Below are positions 1 to 6,112 of a stretch of DNA of 6,861 nt, one piece after another. This stretch comes from an uncultured Oscillospiraceae bacterium (lineage in GTDB: Bacteria; Bacillota; Clostridia; Oscillospirales; Oscillospiraceae). Each line of letters begins with the position of its first letter. Positions within the stretch are counted from its first letter, which is position 1. Under the pieces are notes generated by a model, which saw only the letters and a list, made by a program, of their open reading frames with translations, was not told the DNA's origin and searched no databases. The translations under genes were made by a program, and so were the position numbers. The stretch is taken from contig CAJOFW010000044.1 of assembly GCA_905234005.1 (NCBI GenBank), forward strand, positions 8,563-15,423, given 5' to 3'.

Positions 1-638
1 GCTCCGCCGACGAGCTTGCCGGTCTTCTCTGCCTCGTCAGGTTCGACCTCATCCTTCTCGACATCGACATGCCCTCCCTCGACGGCATACGCTTCGGCGA
101 ACAGCTCCGCGCCCGTGGCTGCCGGTCGGATATTATATATGTATCAAACATGGACGACCGGGTCTACGACATTTTCCGCGTACACCCGTGGGCGTTTATC
201 CGCAAGAGCCGCTATGCCGAGGAGCTGCCCGCCGTGCTGGAGGACTACGTCCGCGCCCGCCGCGACGCGGCGGCAATGCTGGTTCTGACCGGGGAGTCGG
301 GCCGGACGCTGTCGGTCGACCCCATGTCGCTTCTGTACATCGAGGCGGTCGGGAAGACGCAGAAGCTCGTGTTCTCCGGCCCGGAGCCGCCCGCCGTCAT
401 TCGCGGTACGATGCACGAGCTGGAGGGGCTTCTGCTGCCCTACGGCTTCATCCGCACGCACAAGGGCTTTCTCGTAAACTACCGCTCCATCCGCCGCATC
501 ACGTCGCGCAGCATCCTGCTCGACAACGGCGTGACGCTGCCCATCGGCCGCGACCGCTTAAACCCCGCCCGGGAGCAGTATCTCTCGCTCATGAAATGGA
601 AGGGCCTCACCGGCGGCCCGGGCAACGGGGCGGGCTGA
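1..638 (+). CDS. LytTR-family response regulator (5' partial)
   Basis: This is the C-terminal part of a two-component response regulator of the AgrA/LytR/VirR type, a cytoplasmic DNA-binding protein switched by a sensor kinase. The gene starts before the window; the first whole codon is at 3, giving 211 visible residues. Numbering from there, residues 15-24 read FDLILLDIDM-P, with the likely phospho-acceptor Asp20 (codon 60-62). Ser48 (YVSN) and Lys68 (FIRK) fit the conserved receiver switch Ser/Thr and Lys. After a short linker, residues ~93-194 form the LytTR domain, including LLYIEAVGK and the hallmark FIRTHKGFLVNYRSI (about 149-163). The ATG at 69 lies inside the phosphorylation-site motif, so it is an internal Met and not the start. 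About 35-40 N-terminal residues are missing, judging from where the acceptor Asp usually sits. No kinase gene is visible. The downstream promoter suggests the next gene is transcribed separately. The target genes cannot be inferred. Confidence 0.93.
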   Translation, partial: SADELAGLLCLVRFDLILLDIDMPSLDGIRFGEQLRARGCRSDIIYVSNMDDRVYDIFRVHPWAFIRKSRYAEELPAVLEDYVRARRDAAAMLVLTGESGRTLSVDPMSLLYIEAVGKTQKLVFSGPEPPAVIRGTMHELEGLLLPYGFIRTHKGFLVNYRSIRRITSRSILLDNGVTLPIGRDRLNPAREQYLSLMKWKGLTGGPGNGAG

Positions 639-684
639 AATCGTTTCCCGTTCGCAATTCCGATACGCGGGCTGCGGGAAAGCC

Positions 685-713
685 TTGCTTTTTCCGGGCG
701 GCTGTATTATACT
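685..713 (+). promoter_or_regulatory. Sigma-A-type promoter of the thiolase gene
   Basis: A -35 box TTGCTT (685-690) is followed after exactly 17 bases by a -10 box TATACT (708-713), each one or two bases from consensus. Transcription would begin near 720, leaving a leader of about 60 bases with an AAGGAGG ribosome binding site at 764-770. The region sits in the A/T-richer part of the gap between the regulator and the thiolase. The -35 box lies in a small imperfect hairpin (677-695, GGAAAGC / GCTTT-TT-CC with loop CTT). The call rests on sequence only. Confidence 0.72.
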
Positions 714-779
714 AAAGTCGGCAAGTTTATATTTTCGGCCCGCTCCGCGGAGCCATTACGATCAAGGAGGTAGATTCCC

Positions 780-2039
780 ATGAAAGACATTTATCTCGTG
801 TCCTGCTGCCGCACCGCCGTCGGCAAGTTCCAGGGCACACTCGCGAACACCCCCGCTTCCGACCTCGGCGCCGTCGTCGTCAAGGAAGCCATCAAGCGCG
901 GCAACGTCCCGATGGACGCGATCGACGAGCTGATGTTCGGCTGCATCCTGACCGCCGGCCAGGGCCAGAACCCCGCCCGCCAGGTCTGCGTGAAGGCCGG
1001 TCTGCCCTACTCCGTGCCCGCCTACACGGTCGGCATGGTCTGCGGCTCCGGCATGAAGTCCGTCATCGAGGCCGCCCGCGCCATCGCCTCCGGCGACGCC
1101 GACATCATCGTGGCCGGCGGCTGCGAGAACATGACCATGGCCCCCTACTCCGTCCCCACCGCCCGCGGCGGCGCCCGTATGTTCAACACCAACATGGTCG
1201 ATACCATGGTCAACGACGGCCTGTGGGACGCGTTCAACAACTACCACATGGGCACCACCGCCGAGAACATCTGCGACATCTGGGGCATCACCCGTCAGGA
1301 TCTCGACGAGTTCGCGCTGTCCAGCCAGCAGAAGACCGCCGCCGCCCAGGCGTCCGGCCGCTTTGACGACGAGATCGTCCCCGTGATGGTCAAGGTCAAG
1401 AAGCAGATGGTCGAGTTCAAGGTGGACGAGTTCCCGAAGAACGACACCACCATCGAAAGCCTCTCCAAGCTGCGCGGCGCGTTCCCCGTCAGCGCCGACA
1501 ACACCGCCGACAAGATCGTCGACACCTTCGAGGCCACGGCCCGCAAGGAGCCGCAGGCGGATTACGGCCAGCAGCGCGTCACCGCCGGCAACGCCTCCGG
1601 CATCAACGACGGCGCGGCCGCGATCATCCTCGCCTCCGCCGAGGCCGTTGAGAAGTACGGTTTGAAGCCCATGGCGAAGCTCGTCTCCTACGGCCAGGGC
1701 GGCGTCGACCCGAAGATCATGGGCGTCGGCCCCGTGGTCGCCACCCGCAACGCGATGGCCAAGGCCGGCCTGACCGTCGACGACATGGATCTCATCGAGG
1801 CGAACGAGGCGTTCGCGGCGCAGTCCATCGCCGTCGCCCGTGAGCTGGGCTTCGACATGGCCAAGGTCAACGTCAACGGCGGCGCTCTCTCGATCGGCCA
1901 CCCCGTCGGCGCTTCCGGCGCTCGCATCATCGTCACCCTCATCCACGAGATGCTCAAGCGTCCCGAGGCCAAGCGCGGTCTCGCGACCCTCTGCATCGGC
2001 GGCGGCATGGGCGTCGCCACCATCTGGGAGAAGTGCTGA
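780..2039 (+). CDS. thlA: Acetyl-CoA acetyltransferase (biosynthetic thiolase)
   Basis: The enzyme condenses two acetyl-CoA into acetoacetyl-CoA plus CoA in the cytoplasm, the first step of clostridial butyrate/butanol-type pathways and reversible in principle. The start at 780 is preceded by AAGGAGG (764-770) with 9-base spacing. All thiolase hallmarks are present: nucleophile Cys88 in VCGSGMKS, YHMG at 155-158, the CoA-binding stretch VTAGNASGINDGAA at 267-280, NEAF at 342-345, His374 in GGALSIGHPVGASG, and the acid/base Cys405 in LCIGGGMG. From memory, the N-terminal part aligns without gaps to Clostridium acetobutylicum ThlA, which also has its nucleophile at Cys88. The protein has 419 residues, against about 390-400 for the family. 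The excess is a single insertion of about 26 residues within positions 236-266 (bases 1485-1577), directly before the CoA-binding stretch. Codons end overwhelmingly in C or G (GCC, GGC, ATC, AAG, GAG), more so than in the neighbours, suggesting high expression. It has its own promoter and terminator and no adjacent hbd, crt or bcd genes. Confidence 0.96.
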   Translation: MKDIYLVSCCRTAVGKFQGTLANTPASDLGAVVVKEAIKRGNVPMDAIDELMFGCILTAGQGQNPARQVCVKAGLPYSVPAYTVGMVCGSGMKSVIEAARAIASGDADIIVAGGCENMTMAPYSVPTARGGARMFNTNMVDTMVNDGLWDAFNNYHMGTTAENICDIWGITRQDLDEFALSSQQKTAAAQASGRFDDEIVPVMVKVKKQMVEFKVDEFPKNDTTIESLSKLRGAFPVSADNTADKIVDTFEATARKEPQADYGQQRVTAGNASGINDGAAAIILASAEAVEKYGLKPMAKLVSYGQGGVDPKIMGVGPVVATRNAMAKAGLTVDDMDLIEANEAFAAQSIAVARELGFDMAKVNVNGGALSIGHPVGASGARIIVTLIHEMLKRPEAKRGLATLCIGGGMGVATIWEKC

Positions 2040-2082
2040 TTGTCACTGTCTGATTTTTTCAGATAAAAGGTTGAACCATCCG

Positions 2083-2115
2083 CCCCGCCGGCGTCACGTC
2101 CGGCGGGGTTTTTTT
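2083..2115 (+). terminator. Rho-independent terminator of the thiolase gene
   Basis: A perfect 9-bp G/C-rich stem, CCCCGCCGG (2083-2091) with CCGGCGGGG (2100-2108), encloses an 8-base loop and is followed at once by seven T (2109-2115). It lies 44 bases after the thiolase stop codon. A weaker 5-bp hairpin, TCTGA (2049-2053) with TCAGA (2059-2063), lies between the stop and the terminator. Confidence 0.93.
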
Positions 2116-2192
2116 ACGTATTATATGCCCGGAGGCCGTCGATCGCCTCTTCATTGATTAATGTCCGTTTGGTTTACATAACGCTGCTTCGC

Positions 2193-2212
2193 CGCGGCGT
2201 TGCCGCGATTTT
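2193..2212 (+). other. Small G/C hairpin followed by ATTTT
   Basis: CGCGGC (2193-2198) and GCCGCG (2202-2207) form a perfect 6-bp stem with loop GTT, followed by ATTTTGG. It resembles a short back-up terminator between the thiolase terminator and the ABC promoter, but the T run is only four bases. It could equally be chance in G/C-rich DNA. Confidence 0.3.
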
Positions 2213-2236
2213 GGCACTGTGTTTTCTGCGCCGTTA

Positions 2237-2265
2237 TTGTTTTCACGCGGCGGATATGTTACAAT
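2237..2265 (+). promoter_or_regulatory. Extended -10 promoter of the ABC exporter operon
   Basis: A -35 box TTGTTT (2237-2242) and a -10 box TACAAT (2260-2265) are separated by exactly 17 bases. TG at 2257-2258 adds the extended -10 element TGnTACAAT. Transcription would start near 2272, giving a leader of about 30 bases before the ATG at 2301. A start this far downstream also argues against the longer reading frame that opens at 2154. No operator or riboswitch is evident around it. Confidence 0.75.
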
Positions 2266-2288
2266 CGAGTACAGGCAATCAGAAAATC

Positions 2289-2296
2289 GGTGAGGA
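2289..2296 (+). promoter_or_regulatory. Ribosome binding site fixing the first ABC start
   Basis: GGTGAGGA ends 4 bases before the ATG at 2301. It is weaker and closer than the site of the second ABC gene. It supports 2301 over the in-frame ATG at 2154, which lacks an equally good purine-rich site and lies upstream of the predicted transcription start. Confidence 0.65.
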
Positions 2297-2300
2297 ACCC

Positions 2301-4106
2301 ATGGATACGAACACGACCCGAAAATCGAAAAACGCGCTGCTTTGGCGCTTCCTGAGGGGCAGCAAAGCGCTCTTTCTTGTGAGTATGCTGGCCTCGGCGC
2401 TGTCCGCGCTTTGCGATATGCTCAGCCCGCAGATCGTGCGCGTCGCGATCGACAACGCCCTCGGCGGCGCGGCGCCGACCGAGCTGCCCGTGTGGGCGGT
2501 CGCCCTCGTCGAACGTCTGGGCGGCTTCCGGTGGCTCGGTGAGCACATATGGATTCTCGCAGCGGCGGTGCTGGCCGTCGCCCTCGTCCGGGCGGCGGCG
2601 CAGTACGGCTACCGCGTCTCCAACACGGCGGCGTCCGAACGCCTCCTGAAGACCGCCCGTGACAGCCTGTTCTCCCACATCGAACGCCTGCCCTACGCGT
2701 GGCATATGCGTCACCGAACAGGCGACATCATCCAGCGCTGCACCTCCGACCTCGACACGCTCAAGAGCTTCATATCCCAGCAGCTCACGGAGATACTGCG
2801 GATCGTCATCCTGCTCGTGCTTTCGATCGTATTCATGGCCGGGATGAACGGCCGTCTTACGCTGATCGCCCTCTCGCCGGTGCCGGTCATCGTGGCGTAT
2901 TCGTTTTTCTTCTATCGAAAAATCGGCGCGGCGTTTCTCGACTGCGACGAGAACGAGGGCGTGCTCTCGGCGATGGCGCAGGAGAATCTCGCCGGCGTCC
3001 GCGTCGTGCGGGCGTTCGGCCGGGAACGGCATGAGCGCGACCGCTTCGAGGAGCAGAACCGCTATTACACCGGCCTGTGGATGAAGCTCGCAAGGCCGAT
3101 GGCGACGTTCTGGAGCGTCGGGGACGTCCTGTCCGGCACGCAGATACTGCTGACAGTCTGCTTCGGCGCGGCGTTCTGCGTCCGGGGCGATATGCTCGTC
3201 GGCGAGTACATCGCTTTTCTGTCGTACTGCGCGCTGATGACGTGGCCGGTACGTATGCTCGGGCGTATGATCTCCGAGATGAGCAAGGCCGGCGTCTCGA
3301 TCGAGCGCATCGCCGCGATCATGGACGCGGAGGAGGAGCGCGACGACGGCGCGAAAAAAACACCCGATCTCTCGGGCGACATCGAATTTGACCGTGTGAG
3401 CTTCTCGTATGATTCCGATCAGGAGGTGCTGCGCGACGTGAGCTTCACGGTGAAGGGCGGCACAACGCTCGGCATCCTCGGCGGTACGGGCAGCGGCAAG
3501 AGCACGCTGATGCTGCTGCTTGGAAAGCTCTACCCCCTCGGGGAGGGGTGCGGCAGCATCCGCATCGGCGGCGTCGACATCCGCGACATCGACACGGCGT
3601 ATCTGCGCCGCAGCATCGCCATGGTGCTGCAGGAGCCGTTCCTGTTCTCGCGGACGATCCGGGAGAACATCGCGATGGGCGAGGCGTCGGACGACGAGGC
3701 GTCCGTCCGGGCGGCGTCACGGGTAGCCTGTCTCGAGGAGACCGCCGACGCCTTCCCGGCGGGGTTCGACACCGCCGTCGGCGAACGCGGCGTGACGCTG
3801 TCCGGCGGACAGAAGCAGCGCGTGGCCATTGCCCGGGCGCTTATGCGTGCCGCCCCGGTGATGGTGTTTGACGACTCGCTGTCCGCCGTCGACACGGAGA
3901 CGGACGCGCACATCCGCGCCGGTCTCGCCGAACGCTTCCGGGGCAGCACCGTCATTTTGATCTCCCACCGGATCACGACGCTCAGGCAGGCGGACAACAT
4001 CATCGTCCTCGACCGGGGCCGCATCGCGGAGACCGGCACACACGACGAGCTTCGCCGCGCCGGCGGTCTGTACCAACGCATATGCGAGATTCAGGAGGAG
4101 GCCTGA
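2301..4106 (+). CDS. ABC exporter half-transporter, degenerate-site subunit (BmrC/YheI-like)
   Basis: This is a 601-residue membrane half-transporter with a fused ATPase, pairing with the next gene to form a heterodimeric type IV (B-family) exporter. Six membrane segments lie at about 20-44, 83-103, 162-181, 186-206, 268-296 and 302-320. The family motif TGDIIQRCTSD sits at 140-150. The ATPase has Walker A GGTGSGKST (394-402), Q-loop Gln444, signature LSGGQ (500-504), Walker B VMVFDD (520-525), D-loop SAVD (528-531) and H-loop His556. The residue after the Walker B Asp is Asp525, where a catalytic exporter has Glu. This is the known mark of the degenerate subunit in BmrCD and TM287/288. The start at 2301 is chosen over 2154 because of the GGTGAGGA site, the promoter position and the normal family length; the extra 49 residues would be atypical. 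The stop lies 2 bases before the partner's ATG. The substrate cannot be read from sequence; drugs, lipids or peptides are possible. Confidence 0.95.
   Translation: MDTNTTRKSKNALLWRFLRGSKALFLVSMLASALSALCDMLSPQIVRVAIDNALGGAAPTELPVWAVALVERLGGFRWLGEHIWILAAAVLAVALVRAAAQYGYRVSNTAASERLLKTARDSLFSHIERLPYAWHMRHRTGDIIQRCTSDLDTLKSFISQQLTEILRIVILLVLSIVFMAGMNGRLTLIALSPVPVIVAYSFFFYRKIGAAFLDCDENEGVLSAMAQENLAGVRVVRAFGRERHERDRFEEQNRYYTGLWMKLARPMATFWSVGDVLSGTQILLTVCFGAAFCVRGDMLVGEYIAFLSYCALMTWPVRMLGRMISEMSKAGVSIERIAAIMDAEEERDDGAKKTPDLSGDIEFDRVSFSYDSDQEVLRDVSFTVKGGTTLGILGGTGSGKSTLMLLLGKLYPLGEGCGSIRIGGVDIRDIDTAYLRRSIAMVLQEPFLFSRTIRENIAMGEASDDEASVRAASRVACLEETADAFPAGFDTAVGERGVTLSGGQKQRVAIARALMRAAPVMVFDDSLSAVDTETDAHIRAGLAERFRGSTVILISHRITTLRQADNIIVLDRGRIAETGTHDELRRAGGLYQRICEIQEEA
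4093..4101 (+). promoter_or_regulatory. Ribosome binding site of the second ABC gene, inside the first
   Basis: AGGAGGAGG is a double, near-perfect anti-16S match lying inside the last codons of the upstream ABC gene (coding ..QEEA). It ends 7 bases before the ATG at 4109. It decides that start over the in-frame ATG at 4082, and with the 2-base gap it points to translational coupling that would keep the two subunits in balance. Confidence 0.85.
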
Positions 4107-4108
4107 CA

Positions 4109-5902
4109 ATGAAAAAGAACGGTCTTCTCGGTCTCGGCTTTGTGCTGCCGTACATGAAAAAATACCGCCCCGAAATCGCCGGGCTGGTACTCGCCAGCGC
4201 CGTCGGCGGGCTGATCGACATCGGCGTGCCGCTGTTTCAGCGGTACGCGATCGACCGCTTCGTCACGGCCGGGAGCCTGCGCACGCTGCCCGTTTTCATC
4301 GTGATCTACCTCGCCGCGATATTGGCGGCGGCGGGTCTCAACTACATCGGCTGCGTGTGGGGCATGAAGGTCGAGGTCTGCCTTGACCGCGATCTGCGCG
4401 ACGCGGCGTTCAACCACCTGCAGACGCTGTCGTTTTCGTATTTCAACCAGAACAGCGTAGGCTACATTCACGCCCGTATCATGAGCGATACGCAGCGCAT
4501 CGGCGAGCTTTTGAGCTGGACAATGCTCAACGGCGTATGGCAGCTCTGCTATGTGGTCGGCTCGGTCGCGGCGATGTTTGTAATCCGGCCGTCGCTGGCG
4601 TGGCTTGTGACGGCGATCCTGCCCGTCGCGGCGATGCTGTACGCGGTCTTTCAGAAGAAGCTTTTCACGTTAAACCGCGAAATCCGTGAGCAGAACGCCA
4701 GGATCACCGGCGACTTCAACGAGGGCATCATGGGCGCCCGGACGATCAAAACCCTCGTCGTGGAGGACAAGCTGTCCGGTCACTTCGCGGAAGGCACCGA
4801 GACGATGCGCCGCCGCTCGGTCGCTGCGGCAAGGGTTCACGGACTGTTCGCGGTGACGATGAGCTTTGCGTCGTCGCTTGCGCTCTCGCTGCTGCTCTGG
4901 CGGGGCGGCGTCATCGCGAAGGAGCAGATCGGCACGTTCTCGATGTTCATGTCCTACGCGCAGGGACTCATGGAGCCGCTGCGGTGGGTCGTCGACGCGG
5001 TCGTGAGCTTCATCACGACGAACATCAACATCGAGCGCCTGCGGAAGCTCATGGAGACGCGCTCCGACGTCGTGGACAGCGACGCGGTTCTCGAGCGCTA
5101 CGGCGACAGCTTCTCCCCCAAACGAGAGAACTGGGAGCCGCTGCACGGCGACATCGAATTTCGTGACGTGAGCTTCCGCTACCCGGACGGCGAGGAGCTT
5201 GTGCTCGAGCACTTCGACCTGAGCATCCCGTTCGGCACGAATCTCGCCATCGTCGGCGAGACCGGCGCGGGCAAATCGACGCTTGCGAACCTGATCTGCC
5301 GGTTCTACGAGCCGACGGAGGGCGTCATGCTCGTGGACGGCCGCGACGCAAGGGAGCGCTCACAGCTCTGGCTGCGGTCGGGCATCGCGTGCGTGCTGCA
5401 GACGCCGCACCTGTTCTCGGGCAGCATCCGGGATAACCTCCTCTACGGAAACCCTGACGCGACAGACGACGACATCCGCCGGGCGCTCGAGCTCGTCTCG
5501 GCGGCGGAGCTTGTGGACCGGCTGCCCGAGGGACTTGACACCGACGTCGGCGAGGGCGGCGATCTGCTCTCGACCGGCGAGAAGCAGCTTCTCTCGTTTG
5601 CGCGGGCAATCCTCGCGGAGCCGCGGATTCTGATACTCGACGAGGCGACCGCCTCGGTCGATACGCTCACGGAGCAGCGCATTCAGAGCGCCATCGACCG
5701 GATCATCCGGGGCCGCACGTCGATCGTGATCGCGCACAGGCTCTCCACCATCCGGAACGCCGACCGTATCCTCGTCGTCCGCGGCGGAAAGATCGTCGAA
5801 CAGGGAAAGCACGACGAGCTGATGCGGGCCGGCGGCGTGTACTGCCGCCTGTACACCCGCCAATACGAGGACGAGGCGACCAGCGCCGCCCTCGACCGCT
5901 GA
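4109..5902 (+). CDS. ABC exporter half-transporter, catalytic-site subunit (BmrD/YheH-like)
   Basis: This is a 597-residue membrane half-transporter with a fused ATPase, partner of the preceding gene. Membrane segments lie at about 21-40, 60-84, 136-158, 162-182, 243-265 and 275-298. The ATPase has Walker A GETGAGKST (383-391), Q-loop Gln431, X-loop TDVGEGG (478-484), Walker B ILILDE (507-512) with the catalytic Glu512, D-loop SVD (516-518) and H-loop His543. Its signature reads LSTGE (487-491) instead of LSGGQ. In the dimer, this divergent signature faces the Walker B of the partner that lacks Glu, forming the degenerate ATP site. The partner's intact LSGGQ completes the consensus site here. 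That complementary pattern is strong internal evidence that the two subunits function together. The start at 4109 follows AGGAGGAGG with 7-base spacing; an in-frame ATG at 4082 has no such site. No regulator or dedicated substrate gene lies beside it. Confidence 0.95.
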   Translation: MKKNGLLGLGFVLPYMKKYRPEIAGLVLASAVGGLIDIGVPLFQRYAIDRFVTAGSLRTLPVFIVIYLAAILAAAGLNYIGCVWGMKVEVCLDRDLRDAAFNHLQTLSFSYFNQNSVGYIHARIMSDTQRIGELLSWTMLNGVWQLCYVVGSVAAMFVIRPSLAWLVTAILPVAAMLYAVFQKKLFTLNREIREQNARITGDFNEGIMGARTIKTLVVEDKLSGHFAEGTETMRRRSVAAARVHGLFAVTMSFASSLALSLLLWRGGVIAKEQIGTFSMFMSYAQGLMEPLRWVVDAVVSFITTNINIERLRKLMETRSDVVDSDAVLERYGDSFSPKRENWEPLHGDIEFRDVSFRYPDGEELVLEHFDLSIPFGTNLAIVGETGAGKSTLANLICRFYEPTEGVMLVDGRDARERSQLWLRSGIACVLQTPHLFSGSIRDNLLYGNPDATDDDIRRALELVSAAELVDRLPEGLDTDVGEGGDLLSTGEKQLLSFARAILAEPRILILDEATASVDTLTEQRIQSAIDRIIRGRTSIVIAHRLSTIRNADRILVVRGGKIVEQGKHDELMRAGGVYCRLYTRQYEDEATSAALDR

Positions 5903-5931
5903 AACGGACGGCCTTCCCGACAACCGCATAG

Positions 5932-5973
5932 AATCAGCCTGTATGATCGGAAAACCGACCATACAGGCTGATT
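5932..5973. repeat. Long inverted repeat (19-base arms, loop AAAA)
   Basis: The arms 5932-5950 (AATCAGCCTGTATG-A-TCGG) and 5955-5973 pair at 18 of 19 positions; the only mismatch is A5946 against C5959. The four-base loop AAAA makes a very stable hairpin in RNA from either strand. It starts 30 bases after the second ABC stop, where a terminator would be expected, yet neither strand has a T run after the stem. It could be a terminator without a U tract, an mRNA 3'-end stabiliser, a protein-binding palindrome or a dispersed intergenic repeat. Confidence 0.8.
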
Positions 5974-6078
5974 GGCTTATAGGATTGGATTGTCTGATAC
6001 TGTTCTCCAATGAAAAGCTTCTCTTCGTTACCGGGCGCAAAGCCCTGCCGTTTTGAAGCGAATACAAAGTTCTTTTTG

Positions 6079-6104
6079 ATACTTTTTCTTTGGGGAAAAA
6101 GTAT
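6079..6104. repeat. A/T-rich inverted repeat near the dehydrogenase 3' end
   Basis: ATACTTTTTC (6079-6088) and GAAAAAGTAT (6095-6104) form a perfect 10-bp stem with the loop TTTGGG. It lies 9 bases past the stop codon of the minus-strand dehydrogenase gene, a position fitting a terminator for that gene. On the minus strand the bases after the stem are CAAAAAGAAC, with no T run. It sits in a stretch (about 5975-6110) clearly richer in A/T than the flanking genes. I see no gene in 5903-6112; a 37-codon frame from 5943 has no ribosome binding site. Confidence 0.7.
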
Positions 6105-6112
6105 GACCGGGG

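Noticed and set aside
69..71. The ATG at 69 as start of the response regulator
   Set aside because: It is the Met of the DIDMP phosphorylation motif; the frame is open to the left edge and receiver sequence precedes it.
762..1946. A 394-codon open frame on the minus strand covering nearly the whole thiolase gene
   Set aside because: The plus strand has every thiolase motif. The antisense frame is low-complexity (rich in G, A, D, V, H) and stays open because the C-ending codon bias removes stop triplets from that frame.
2154..2300. A 49-codon N-terminal extension of the first ABC subunit beginning at the ATG at 2154
   Set aside because: It runs through the predicted promoter at 2237-2265, lacks a good ribosome binding site and would exceed the usual half-transporter length; the ATG at 2301 has its own site.
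4082..4108. The ATG at 4082 as start of the second ABC subunit
   Set aside because: It would put the AGGAGGAGG site inside the coding sequence; the ATG at 4109 is ideally spaced from that site and gives a normal N-terminus (MKKNG).
5943..6056. A 37-codon frame in the gap after the ABC operon
   Set aside because: It starts inside the long inverted repeat, has no ribosome binding site and resembles no family I know; the overlap with two hairpins explains the sequence better.
5360..6067. A 235-codon minus-strand frame overlapping the ABC2 C-terminus and the intergenic region
   Set aside because: Most of it is antisense to the Walker A/B-containing ATPase domain, and its upstream end lies in the hairpin-rich gap without a convincing start.
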